Assembly: GCA_031972475.1 (NCBI GenBank)
Contig: DALYEP010000001.1
Location: 62,001-126,000, forward strand
DNA length: 64,000 nt
Direction of reading: 5' to 3'
From: CAIQNR01 sp031972475
GTDB lineage: Bacteria > Babelota > Babeliae > Babelales > CAIQNR01
Below, piece after piece: positions 8,722 to 17,389 of the stretch. The position numbers and the translations under genes are program-made. The notes under the pieces are model-generated. The model saw nothing but the letters and a program-made list of their open reading frames with translations. It was not told the DNA's origin and did no database searches. Numbering within the stretch: the stretch's first letter is position 1; each line of letters opens with the position of its first letter.

Positions 8722-9075
8722 TTATTTAATTTCTTTTTTTTCTTTTTCTCTGTAGTTGTTAATTCGTATTGATTGTACAGATGTTTTTTTTGTTTTTGCA
8801 GATGATCCTTTTTTATTTTTATCTTTATCCTTATCTCCGCCGCGTTCTCTTAGAGGAGATTTTCCTTGAGCCTTAGTCTTTTTTACATTGTTTTTATGTT
8901 TTTTTTCTTTCTTGTCTTTTGTCTTGTGCTCTTGTTTTTTGCCATTTTTTTCTTGTTTAGGTTTACAGCATTTTCTATTTTTTGGGGATCTTGAATCTTC
9001 ATGTTTGATAGCATCTTTAGATACAATCTGTTCAGTTAACCCAAGAAGAGACAATGCGAGTAATAATTTTTTCAT
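8722..9075 (-). CDS. Secreted lysine-rich protein, 117 residues, unknown function
   Basis: MKKLLLALSLLGLTEQIVS is a signal peptide. The mature part is extremely basic: lysine-rich from about residue 25 to the end, with one CCKPK cysteine pair. It has almost no hydrophobic core, so it is probably disordered and could bind nucleic acid or acidic polymers (inference from composition only). The signal peptide argues for a real gene rather than a low-complexity artefact. It lies between two other secreted-protein genes on the same strand. Confidence 0.6.
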   Translation of the reverse strand: MKKLLLALSLLGLTEQIVSKDAIKHEDSRSPKNRKCCKPKQEKNGKKQEHKTKDKKEKKHKNNVKKTKAQGKSPLRERGGDKDKDKNKKGSSAKTKKTSVQSIRINNYREKEKKEIK

Positions 9076-9190
9076 ATTTAACTCCTTATTCTTGCTGATT
9101 TACAGCTTATTATTATTAATATGCTAGAACTTTACTTAAACTTGGTTGATTATCGCAATCATTTTTTATCTTTTTTTACAAAATCTTTTT

Positions 9191-9655
9191 TTATTTTTTT
9201 ATTCTACCTTTAGGTGCTGTTTCTGTTTTTTTATTAGTTTGTTCGCTTGTAGTATTTGACAGAACAACTTGGTTTGTTTCAGGAGTTAAAGGTGCTGGTT
9301 GAGATGATGAGATTTTTGTGGGGCTTGATTTAGATTTAGTACTTGAGGTTTTTTGAGTTAAAGAAGGAATGTTTTTTGTATTAGTAGATTGGTTTACAGG
9401 CGATGATGTTGTTGATGAAGCAGATACTTTTTGAGAAGAGGTAGTTTGAGTTTTAGCTAAGGTTGTATTATTAGCATTTTTATTTTGTGAATTTTCATCA
9501 AGAATATAAGCATTAGAAGGTTTTTTTGTGTTGTTATTGCCTTCTACTAATTTTTTAAGAAAATTTTGTTGTTCTTCAAGAGATACTGCCTTTAAAGATG
9601 ATGTGCTGTAAAAAATTATTGATAGTAAAATAAAGATGGTTATATTTTTTTTCAT
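9191..9655 (-). CDS. Secreted Ser/Thr-rich protein, 154 residues, unknown function
   Basis: MKKNITIFILLSIIFYSTSSLKA is a signal peptide. A short helix follows (VSLEEQQNFLKKLVEGNNN), then about 100 residues dominated by Ser, Thr, Asn, Gln, Pro and Lys. It is probably disordered, like a linker or surface stalk. No family was recognised. It is the first gene of the four-gene minus-strand run. A plausible start region with AAAGGAAC precedes the ATG. Transcription diverges from the bat operon. Confidence 0.65.
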   Translation of the reverse strand: MKKNITIFILLSIIFYSTSSLKAVSLEEQQNFLKKLVEGNNNTKKPSNAYILDENSQNKNANNTTLAKTQTTSSQKVSASSTTSSPVNQSTNTKNIPSLTQKTSSTKSKSSPTKISSSQPAPLTPETNQVVLSNTTSEQTNKKTETAPKGRIKK

Positions 9656-9820
9656 AAATAAAGTTCCTTTTTTTATATTTTTTTATATTTTCAAAGTAAG
9701 AATTAATAGTACGTATAAGTTTTTTAAATGAGCAAGAGTTTTTGATTGTGGAATTAGTAAATATTAAAAATTTATTGATATACTTTCAGCATATTTTTGT
9801 AGCTAATAATAGGTGTTTAT

Positions 9821-10807
9821 ATGGAATTATTTTTTCGATGTGCGTATATGCATATTTTATATACTGGTATAGCAGTTTTGATATTTGCATTATGGTATCG
9901 TATTTATTATCATATTGAACCATTTTATAAATATCCTCTTACAGATATTATTATTCATCGTATAAATACTCCAATTAATTATAAAAAAATACTTTCAGTA
10001 TTACGATTTTTGATTTTGATGGCACTGGTTTTTTTTGCATCACGACCACAATTTATAGATCAACAATCCAATGTATATGTGCAGGGTGTTGATATTATGA
10101 TGGCACTTGATGTTTCTGGCAGTATGCAGTTATTTGATGATCTAAATAATAGAAAACCTCGTATTACTATTGCTAAAGAAGAAGCTATAAATTTTGTAAA
10201 AAAAAGAGAAAATGACCCTATAGGATTAGTTTTATTTGCCGAAGAGGCAGTTACTCGTTGTCCCGCTACGCTTGATAAAAAAATGTTAGAATCAATCATC
10301 GATTCCACTGAATTAGGCATTATTAATCCTCAAGGGACAATGCTTTCTAAAGGATTATTGATGGCTATTAATAGACTTAAAAAATCAAAAGCAAAAAGTC
10401 GTATTATTATTTTACTTACAGATGGAGAACCAACGCCAGGTGATGAAAGTCCTGAAGTTGTTGTGTCTTTAGCAAAAAAATATGGCATTAAAATATATAC
10501 AATTGGTATTGGGGGGCAGCAGGGTGGTTATTTAGATACTCCTTTTGGTATTCAAGCAGTTGATATGCCTTTTAATACACAAAAACTTTTGTATTTTGCA
10601 GAAAATACTGGAGGTAAAATGTTTCATGCAACAAAACCAAATGAATTATCTAAAATTTATGAAATTATTAATCAATTAGAAAAAACAGAGTATGAAACAA
10701 ATGTTTTTCAAAAATATGAAGACATTATAATGCCATTTTTTTGGATAGTTTTAATACTTGTTTGTGCTGAAATTGTACTTTCTCAATATGTGTGGTTTGG
10801 ATTATGA
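9821..10807 (+). CDS. batA: BatA-like von Willebrand factor A domain membrane protein
   Basis: The 328-residue protein has two N-terminal membrane helices (about residues 10-28 and 62-78), a VWA domain and a C-terminal helix (FFWIVLILVCAEIVLSQYV). The metal-ion-dependent adhesion site is complete: D97-V-S-G-S101, then T in PQGTMLSKG and D in LLTDGEP. BatA and BatB are inner-membrane VWA proteins of the Bacteroides aerotolerance cluster, whose role in stress tolerance or envelope assembly is not settled. It is the first gene of an operon with overlapping coding regions running to lepB. No moxR-type ATPase or DUF58 gene precedes it. Confidence 0.85.
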   Translation: MELFFRCAYMHILYTGIAVLIFALWYRIYYHIEPFYKYPLTDIIIHRINTPINYKKILSVLRFLILMALVFFASRPQFIDQQSNVYVQGVDIMMALDVSGSMQLFDDLNNRKPRITIAKEEAINFVKKRENDPIGLVLFAEEAVTRCPATLDKKMLESIIDSTELGIINPQGTMLSKGLLMAINRLKKSKAKSRIIILLTDGEPTPGDESPEVVVSLAKKYGIKIYTIGIGGQQGGYLDTPFGIQAVDMPFNTQKLLYFAENTGGKMFHATKPNELSKIYEIINQLEKTEYETNVFQKYEDIIMPFFWIVLILVCAEIVLSQYVWFGL

Positions 10808-11811
10808 AAAGTGATTTTTTTGGTATTACCTTTGCTGCCGTAGAATATTTTCCTTTTTTAGCTGGATTTATTTTTGCATGTTTTTTTATTGTTTATAAAA
10901 AATATAAGTTAATTTCTTTTGTTAATAAGTTAGCTCTTTTAAAGTGGCAATCTCTTTTACTTCCTCACTATTCTCGTTTTAAAATTATTATTAAATCAAT
11001 TCTTTTATTATCCGGTTTAATATGTTTATTTATTGCTCTTATTCGTCCTCAGTGGGGTGTCAAAGAAGAAGTGGTAGAGCAAATGGGAAGAGAACTTTTT
11101 ATAGGGCTTGATATTTCGCGAAGTATGCTGGCTTCTGATGTTAAACCTCATAGACTTGCTTTTGCAAAATCAAAGATACGTCGATTGATTAAATTGTTAG
11201 AGGCAGAAAGAGTTGGCCTTTTGGTGTTTTCTGGTGACGCTCTTATTCAATGTCCTCTTACTCGTGATACTGCAGCATTTAATTTGTTTTTAGATGCTGT
11301 TGATGTTGAAACAATTTCTTCGGGCACAACAGCTCTTGATCAGGCTTTATTAAAAATAATATCTATTTTTAATTCTATGCCAACATGTAAAGATAAAGTT
11401 GTTGTTATGTTTACAGATGGAGAAGACTTTTCTAGTAATTTGTCAGCTGTAAAAACAAAAGCTCATGATATGGGTATACACATTTTTACTTATGGTGTAG
11501 GTACAGAGCAAGGTGCTCCCGTTCCTATTATTGATGATCAAGGAAAGTCAATTGGACATCAAAAAGATGCTCAAGGTAATGTTGTTATTTCACGATTGAA
11601 TTTTGGAATTTTAAAAAATCTTGCTCAAGAAAGTGGTGGTGTTTATATTTCGCCAACTCAAAATGATGATGATTTGGATATTTTAGTGCGTCAAGTGGAA
11701 AAATATGAAAAACAAAAATATGAAGATAAAGAAATTTCTAAAAAAGAAGAGCGTTTTTATTATTTTTTATTAGTTGCCTTTTTTTGTTTTTTATTTGAAT
11801 GGATTTTATAA
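10804..11811 (+). CDS. batB: BatB-like von Willebrand factor A domain membrane protein
   Basis: The chosen start is the ATG at 10804, which overlaps the batA stop codon (ATGA). An in-frame ATG at 10792 adds four residues but lies inside batA. The 335-residue product repeats the BatA plan: N-terminal helices, a VWA domain with D103-I-S-R-S107 and the LxPHRL element usual for BatB, TT in SSGTTALDQ, D in MFTDGED, and a C-terminal membrane helix. BatB partners BatA at the inner membrane. The next gene overlaps its stop as TAATG. Confidence 0.87.
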   Translation: MKSDFFGITFAAVEYFPFLAGFIFACFFIVYKKYKLISFVNKLALLKWQSLLLPHYSRFKIIIKSILLLSGLICLFIALIRPQWGVKEEVVEQMGRELFIGLDISRSMLASDVKPHRLAFAKSKIRRLIKLLEAERVGLLVFSGDALIQCPLTRDTAAFNLFLDAVDVETISSGTTALDQALLKIISIFNSMPTCKDKVVVMFTDGEDFSSNLSAVKTKAHDMGIHIFTYGVGTEQGAPVPIIDDQGKSIGHQKDAQGNVVISRLNFGILKNLAQESGGVYISPTQNDDDLDILVRQVEKYEKQKYEDKEISKKEERFYYFLLVAFFCFLFEWIL

Positions 11812-12920
11812 TGAATTTTTTATATTGTAGTACGGCTTTTTTATTAATGATATGTCAGCCAATATATTCTATTTTTGATTCTTATAAAGTAATGCAAGCT
11901 TATAAAAAGTCTGATTTTTCTTGTGCACAAAAATTGATTAATGACCAATTATTAACTTCTTCAAATGATTCAGAAATTTTTTTTAATGCAGGTGATATTG
12001 CATATCGTAAAAATGAATATGCAAAAGCATGTGCATATTATGAGCATGCAGCGGATCTTTCAAAGCCATGTAATGATCTTTTTATAAAGGCTTATTTTAA
12101 TAAAGGTAATTGTTATTTTCATGATAAAAAATTTATAGAAGCAATTGAATCATATTCAACTGTTTTGAAATGTGATAAAAATCACAAAAAAGCTTTATAT
12201 AATAAGCAAAAGGCTGAAGGGTTATTAAAAGATCAAGAGCGTAAAGAGCGAGATAATCCTTTGGGAGAAAATTCTAAAGAAAAAAATAAAGAAAATTCTA
12301 AAGAAAAACAGGAAGAAAAAGATAATAAAAATGAACAAAATAAAGATGATACTAAAAAAGATGTAGATCAAAATAAAGAAAATAATAATCAAAAATCAAA
12401 TAATCAAAATCAGCCTTCAGAAGAGCAATCAGATCAAAAAAAAGAAAAGTCCGAAGATCAAGGCAGTGATCAAAAAAATAATCAAAGTGGTAATCAACAA
12501 AGAGAGAATACTCAAGAAAATAAAGATCAAAAAGGGAATCAGGATGAAGAAAAAGAATCCAAAGCCCAAAATTCCAAAAATGATGAAAATAAAAAACATA
12601 AAAATGACCAATTCCAAAAAGAAAAACAACAATCAAAAGAACAGTCTGATTTTAGCAATCATGATGATCAAATCAAAAAAAATAAAAATTTAGACAAGGG
12701 GTTAGTGCAAGATAAATCATTACAGGAAGAGCAAAGTAATAAAGAAGATAAAAAACAGCACATGTTATATGCTCAAGAAGAGAAGTCTGTAGATGATGAA
12801 AAAAAGGATGCAGAATATTTGTATATGAAAGCAATTGATGATGCAGATAAACAATCCGGTAAGTATCTTTTTAAACGAATGACAAAAGGATCTAAAAATG
12901 AAGGTCAAAGAAATTGGTAA
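11811..12920 (+). CDS. batC: BatC-like TPR protein with long charged low-complexity tail
   Basis: The ATG at 11811 overlaps the batB stop (TAATG) and gives MNFLYCSTAFLLMICQPIYS, a signal peptide. The more upstream ATG at 11799 would mask it. Residues ~25-135 form TPR helices (FFNAGDIAYRKNEYAKACAYYEHA; AYFNKGNCYFHDKKFIEAIESY). From about residue 145 to 330 the chain is a Lys/Glu/Gln/Asn/Asp-rich low-complexity tract. A conserved-looking end (AEYLYMKAIDDADKQSGKYLFKRM) follows. In Bacteroidetes, batC likewise encodes a TPR protein with a charged tail. It probably scaffolds the Bat VWA proteins on the periplasmic side (inference). Confidence 0.75.
   Translation: MNFLYCSTAFLLMICQPIYSIFDSYKVMQAYKKSDFSCAQKLINDQLLTSSNDSEIFFNAGDIAYRKNEYAKACAYYEHAADLSKPCNDLFIKAYFNKGNCYFHDKKFIEAIESYSTVLKCDKNHKKALYNKQKAEGLLKDQERKERDNPLGENSKEKNKENSKEKQEEKDNKNEQNKDDTKKDVDQNKENNNQKSNNQNQPSEEQSDQKKEKSEDQGSDQKNNQSGNQQRENTQENKDQKGNQDEEKESKAQNSKNDENKKHKNDQFQKEKQQSKEQSDFSNHDDQIKKNKNLDKGLVQDKSLQEEQSNKEDKKQHMLYAQEEKSVDDEKKDAEYLYMKAIDDADKQSGKYLFKRMTKGSKNEGQRNW
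12235..12760 (+). repeat. Low-complexity A-rich coding tract in batC
   Basis: About 525 bases are almost entirely Lys, Glu, Gln, Asn and Asp codons on the plus strand (gaa, aaa, aat, caa). Open frames in other phases here are side effects of the composition and are not genes. Confidence 0.75.
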
Positions 12921-14646
12921 ATGGTTGCTTTTAGTATGTGCTCATATTTCATTATATGCTTATTCTCCAGTCTCTATTGAGATTTTTGATGAAAATGGAA
13001 GAAAAACAGAAAAAATTAAATTAGGAATCCCATTTTTTGTTGATGTTGAAATTGTTTCTGAAGAGCACACTTCTCATCCAAAATTAGAATCAGATTATGC
13101 AATAGTAACTAACTTACAGGGTTCGCGTAGCAGTATTTATACAATTAATGGCCATAGGACTGTTTCTAAAAGTTATCGTTATACTGCGCAAGCTCATGAA
13201 GAAGGTAATTTTATTATAGGTCCTGCAATAGTAATGATAGGTGGAAAACAAGAAGTTTCTGAAACTAAAAATATTGTTGTAGAAATGAATAGTAGTACTA
13301 GAGATGAAGCTATGAATGAAGCTTCTGTGTATGTAGAAATTAGTACTGATAAAAATCAGATATATAAAGGTGAAGAGGTTACATTTTTTTTACGTATTTA
13401 TATGCAAACAGATGATATTCATATAGAGGCTATTCAAGAACCTAAATTTGCAGGTTGTACAGCTCAATCATTAGAAGGTCCTGTTACTGGAAAAGAAATA
13501 GTTAACGGAATTTCGTATAAATATCTTGAATGGAAAACAAAATTTTATGCACACAATTCAGGATCTTTGATTATTCCTGCAGTATGTGCAAATGTTGTTA
13601 TTGAGCAAGATAGAGGTTATGGAGCAAATGATACGTTAGATTTTCTAGGAATGGTTGGTTCTATTTTAGGTACAAGATCTGAGCATCTTCAATTGTTTTC
13701 AAATGCTCTTAAATTGAATGTTCTTGATTTGCCTGTAATAGATAAAAAAGTTACAGCATTAGGTTCATTTTCAAGTTTTACATCAAAAAGTAATTTAGAA
13801 AAATCTAAAGTAGGAGAAGGCGTTGTTTTTACACTTGAACTTGTTGGGCAAGGTAATTTTACAATGATCGAACATCCTAGTTTGCAACTGCCAGATGGTT
13901 TGCAATATTACGATTCTAATGCAAACATACATCCACTTGGAGCTGGAATTTTAAAAAAAGATTTTGAGTATATAGTTCAGGGAGTTAATCCTGGAACATA
14001 TGTAATACCTTCTCAAGAATTTATTTATTTTGATAAAAATAAAGGTGTTTATAAGTCTCTTTTTTCTAAACCAATAGAATTAATTATAACTCCTTCAGAT
14101 ATAACACCTCAAAGTAGTACAGATCTCAATAATCATGATGGTGATATTAAAAACGATTCTTTTTTTAGTGAAATTGGAGATCTTGAAATAAATGCATGGA
14201 GAGATGATAGCTTTAGAGGGCTAAGTTTAAGAAACTTTTTATTTCTGTTATTGAGTTTGTTATTAATTATGGTTTTAATGGTTGTTAAATTTTTTTATAG
14301 TTTTTATAGTCAGAAAAATGCTCCGTATAAGTCTTATACAAATGCATTTTTAAATGCTCAAAAAAAATTAAAAATAATAGAGTCTAAAAATGACTACCAG
14401 AAGTTGCGAGAATTATGGCTAGAGCTTTTTGCAGCAAGATTTAAATTGCCAGTCAATGCTATTACTCAAGATAGAATAGAGCGCGGTTTGCTACAGATAG
14501 ATGCTGATTGTGAATTGATAAAAGAATGGAAAAGTTTTTTTACTATTATTATGGCCATGAGTTATTCAAAAGAGGAAGTAATTAATTCTCAAAAGCTATA
14601 TGAACAAACACGTGACTGGTTAAAACGTTTAGATGGAAAGTTATAG
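12898..14646 (+). CDS. batD: BatD-like oxygen-tolerance membrane protein
   Basis: The start ATG at 12898 lies inside the end of batC (23-base overlap), with AAAAGGA upstream. MKVKEIGKWLLLVCAHISLYA is a signal peptide. The 582-residue chain has several beta-sandwich repeats typical of BatD (EGNFIIGPAIVMIGGK; VYVEISTDKNQIYKGEEVTF; GSLIIPAVCANV; LVGQGNFTMIEHPSL). A single transmembrane helix follows near residues 445-465 (FLFLLLSLLLIMVLMVVKFF), then a cytosolic helical tail. BatD is thought to present a large periplasmic domain beside the VWA proteins. All five bat genes are intact. Confidence 0.85.
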   Translation: MKVKEIGKWLLLVCAHISLYAYSPVSIEIFDENGRKTEKIKLGIPFFVDVEIVSEEHTSHPKLESDYAIVTNLQGSRSSIYTINGHRTVSKSYRYTAQAHEEGNFIIGPAIVMIGGKQEVSETKNIVVEMNSSTRDEAMNEASVYVEISTDKNQIYKGEEVTFFLRIYMQTDDIHIEAIQEPKFAGCTAQSLEGPVTGKEIVNGISYKYLEWKTKFYAHNSGSLIIPAVCANVVIEQDRGYGANDTLDFLGMVGSILGTRSEHLQLFSNALKLNVLDLPVIDKKVTALGSFSSFTSKSNLEKSKVGEGVVFTLELVGQGNFTMIEHPSLQLPDGLQYYDSNANIHPLGAGILKKDFEYIVQGVNPGTYVIPSQEFIYFDKNKGVYKSLFSKPIELIITPSDITPQSSTDLNNHDGDIKNDSFFSEIGDLEINAWRDDSFRGLSLRNFLFLLLSLLLIMVLMVVKFFYSFYSQKNAPYKSYTNAFLNAQKKLKIIESKNDYQKLRELWLELFAARFKLPVNAITQDRIERGLLQIDADCELIKEWKSFFTIIMAMSYSKEEVINSQKLYEQTRDWLKRLDGKL

Positions 14647-14656
14647 AGGTGTTAAA

Positions 14657-15421
14657 ATGAGGAAGAAATTATTTATATTGTTGTTTTTAGTTTTATCAGT
14701 TAAAGCAAATAAAGATTATGAATTGTTTTTAAAAGGCAATCATTTATTAAAAATTGGTTCTTTGCAAGAAGCTTTAGATAGTTATAATCAAATTAAAATA
14801 AAATCATCTGCAATAGCTTACAATAAGGCTCTTGTTTTATTTGGACTTCAAAGATATTCAGAAGCTTTGGGGCAGTGTTGTCAGGCTCAATTAAAAGCAG
14901 AAGGTTCTCTTGCTAAAAAAATTAAACATACAAAAACTGTTATTCAAAATAAATTAGGGCTTTCTAAAGATTCTTTTTTATATGTATTTTTTCTAGATAT
15001 GCAAAGTGGTATGTGGTTAGGGCTTTGGCAATTGTTATTTTTTTTATCATTATGCAGTATGATATGGTTTATTTATATTTATAATTTTGAGGCAGAAAGT
15101 TTTTTACTACAATATTTAAAAGTAAAAAAACCAATAAGAAAAAGAAGTGTTTTGTTTTTTCTTTTTTTATTATTTTGTTCGATGATAAAGATTTTTTCTT
15201 ACTATTATGTGCGCCAATCATATGTCGTTATTTTGCCAAAAGAGGCTTCTGTTTATGTTGGTCCTTGCGAAGAATTTGATAAAATAGGCACGCTTTCTGT
15301 TGGTGTTTGTGCAGAACTAGTGGACGAGAATGACGCTTGGTGTAAAATACATAATTCTGATATTAAAAGTAGAGGATGGATACAGAAACAAAATGTATTT
15401 ATAGTTGAAGATTATAATTAG
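14657..15421 (+). CDS. batE: BatE-like TPR and SH3-type protein
   Basis: The ATG at 14657 is preferred over 14633, because AGAGGTG lies just before it and the product then starts with a signal peptide (MRKKLFILLFLVLSVKA). TPR helices follow (GNHLLKIGSLQEALDSYNQI; AYNKALVLFGLQRYSEAL). Two transmembrane helices come next (LWQLLFFLSLCSMIWFIYIY; VLFFLFLLFCSMIKIF), then an SH3b-like end (VYVGPCEEFDKIGTLSVG ... WCKIHNSDIKSRGWIQ). This TPR-TM-TM-SH3 order is the BatE plan. The M23 peptidase starts 8 bases later. Confidence 0.82.
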   Translation: MRKKLFILLFLVLSVKANKDYELFLKGNHLLKIGSLQEALDSYNQIKIKSSAIAYNKALVLFGLQRYSEALGQCCQAQLKAEGSLAKKIKHTKTVIQNKLGLSKDSFLYVFFLDMQSGMWLGLWQLLFFLSLCSMIWFIYIYNFEAESFLLQYLKVKKPIRKRSVLFFLFLLFCSMIKIFSYYYVRQSYVVILPKEASVYVGPCEEFDKIGTLSVGVCAELVDENDAWCKIHNSDIKSRGWIQKQNVFIVEDYN

Positions 15422-15429
15422 GAAGTAAT

Positions 15430-16416
15430 GTGTCGTTAAATTACGAAAAATTTTCTAAGTTTTTTTTAAAAAATCGCATCTTAATTGCGATTTTTGTTTT
15501 GATATGTGCTCTTCCTTTTGGCTTGATAATTACTCAGTATTTTTCTATGCGAAAAGCAATTGCTACTTTGCTGGAGTATCAAGATGATTATCGTTCGTAT
15601 GCGATGACGCTTAAAAGAGTTATTAGAGAAAAAACAAAAAATACTTCTGAAGAAAATTCTTCAGAAGTAAAAAAAAAAATAATTTTGAGCGAACTTGATT
15701 TGCCATTAATGTTTCCTGAAGATAGAGAGATTTTTTCTAGTGATTGTGATGAGCCAATTTTTAGAGTTGTTAATCGTAATAAAAGAAAATTACGTACTGC
15801 TGCTTTAGAATATGCTCGAAAATATTCATTAGAAGCTGATTTATTAGCAATGTTTCAACAAGATAGGAAATCTCTTTCTGAAGTAAAAAAACAATCTAAA
15901 AAAAATAAAAAAGTTAGAAAAAAAATAAAAAAAAATAATCAGTTAATTCAATCAATTCCTGTTCATTTAGCTGCGTTTGCAGTAGATGAATCAGACTCTG
16001 CTTTAAAGCATGATTTTATTTGTCAATTACCTCTTAAAAAGGGAAGTTATAGAGTAAGTTCTCCTTTTGGTCCACGTAAAATTGGAAGTCGTGGATGGAG
16101 GTTTCATTCAGGGATCGATCTTGCCGCTGCGCCAGGAACTCCTGTGTATGCTGTTGCTCAAGGAACTGTAATTCAAGCTGGTTGGTATAGGGGGTATGGA
16201 AATTGTGTAACCATTGCTCATGGTAAAAAATATGCAACACGTTATGGTCATATGAAAAAAGTTACTATTAAAGTAGGTACTAAAGTTCAACAAGGAACTG
16301 TTATTGGAAAAGTAAGTAATACGGGTAACATTGTTGGCAAAAATGGATATCATCTTCATTTTGAGATACATTCATTTGGAAAGCCTATTAATCCGTTGAT
16401 ATTTTTAAATTGTTAG
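15430..16416 (+). CDS. Membrane-anchored M23 family metallopeptidase
   Basis: The start is GTG at 15430, and no in-frame ATG fits better. One N-terminal membrane helix (FFLKNRILIAIFVLICALPF) anchors a periplasmic part. The C-terminal LytM/M23 domain (about 205-328) has the zinc ligands H226-x3-D230 (HSGID) and H308-x-H310 (HLHFE) plus YGHMKK, so it should be an active peptidoglycan endopeptidase. A basic segment (KKQSKKNKKVRKKIKKNNQ) links anchor and domain. Its place between batE and lepB ties the operon to envelope remodelling. It is an unusual but plausible partner for the Bat complex. Confidence 0.88.
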   Translation: MSLNYEKFSKFFLKNRILIAIFVLICALPFGLIITQYFSMRKAIATLLEYQDDYRSYAMTLKRVIREKTKNTSEENSSEVKKKIILSELDLPLMFPEDREIFSSDCDEPIFRVVNRNKRKLRTAALEYARKYSLEADLLAMFQQDRKSLSEVKKQSKKNKKVRKKIKKNNQLIQSIPVHLAAFAVDESDSALKHDFICQLPLKKGSYRVSSPFGPRKIGSRGWRFHSGIDLAAAPGTPVYAVAQGTVIQAGWYRGYGNCVTIAHGKKYATRYGHMKKVTIKVGTKVQQGTVIGKVSNTGNIVGKNGYHLHFEIHSFGKPINPLIFLNC

Positions 16417-16425
16417 GAGTTTAAT

Positions 16426-17298
16426 ATGTTTAAAAAAGTTAGAGAGTTTAAAAAATGGTGGGATCGACCAAAATCTACATTAGAAGATTGGATACAGTCT
16501 CTTGTTGTTTTTTTACCATTACTTTTTATTGTTAGAACTTGGATTTATGGATTGTATCAAGTTCCTAGTGGGTCTATGGAATCAACATTATTGGTAGGCG
16601 AATTTTTTTATGCAGATAAATTTTCTCCTCTTTATAGAAAGCCAATGCGTGGAGAAATTGTTTCATTTAATGATCCTACATATTCTTATTCTTCAAATCC
16701 TTATATGCGTTGGTCGCAGATGTATATTTGGGGCCCAGAGAATTGGACTAAACGTGTTATAGGTATACCAGGCGATCATATTCAAGGGAAGATAGAAAAT
16801 GGAAAGCCGGTTGTTTACATTAATGGAGAGTTATTGACAGAGCCATATGTTAATAAATATCCACTTGTGCTTGCAGATGTTAAATCTAAAGAAACATGGC
16901 GTTCTTATAATCCAGAAGAGTCTTACGAAGATCAGTTTTTTTATAAAATGAATGGCTCTTTGGTAAAGCGTTTAAAAAAATTATTGCAAGAACATGATTG
17001 CCTTTCAGAGCGATTGCCGGGGACTCCTCTTGATGAAGTAGAGCCGCGTATGGGTAGCGATATCTATGATGTGCATCTTGGAGAAAATGAATATTGGTTA
17101 ATGGGTGATAATAGATTAGGAAGTTATGATTCAAGAGGATGGGGACCTTTGAATGGAGATCTTATTCACGGAAGAATAAAATTTAGATTTTTTTCTCTTG
17201 ATAGACAAGAAGCATGGTTGCCTTTTGAGCTTATATTGCATCCTTTTGATTTTTTTAAAAGGTGTAGATGGAGTCGTTGTTTTCAATTTGTTTCATAA
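16426..17298 (+). CDS. lepB: Signal peptidase I
   Basis: This inner-membrane serine protease removes signal peptides from exported proteins. One membrane helix (SLVVFLPLLFIVRTWIYGLY) precedes the catalytic VPSGSMESTLL with Ser50. Lys109 lies in TKRVIGIPGD, and GDNRxxSYDSRGWG closes the fold. About 90 residues between IPGD and GDNR form an insert longer than in short Gram-positive enzymes. It is the last gene of the bat operon. A genome with so many signal-peptide proteins depends on this enzyme. Confidence 0.94.
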   Translation: MFKKVREFKKWWDRPKSTLEDWIQSLVVFLPLLFIVRTWIYGLYQVPSGSMESTLLVGEFFYADKFSPLYRKPMRGEIVSFNDPTYSYSSNPYMRWSQMYIWGPENWTKRVIGIPGDHIQGKIENGKPVVYINGELLTEPYVNKYPLVLADVKSKETWRSYNPEESYEDQFFYKMNGSLVKRLKKLLQEHDCLSERLPGTPLDEVEPRMGSDIYDVHLGENEYWLMGDNRLGSYDSRGWGPLNGDLIHGRIKFRFFSLDRQEAWLPFELILHPFDFFKRCRWSRCFQFVS

Positions 17299-17389
17299 AT
17301 GAAAATAAAATTGGCGTTATTATGATTTTATGCTACATTTAAGCTACATTTTTAAAATTTAAAATAAAAATATGATTCAGGGAGTTTTC

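Noticed and set aside
10511..10516. G6 run in batA as a contingency locus
   Set aside because: It encodes conserved Gly residues of the VWA domain, and six bases is short for slippage control.
12352..12693. Open frames opposite to and in another phase of batC
   Set aside because: They arise from the A-rich low-complexity tract. Their translations are Phe/Ile/Leu or Lys/Ile runs without start signals.
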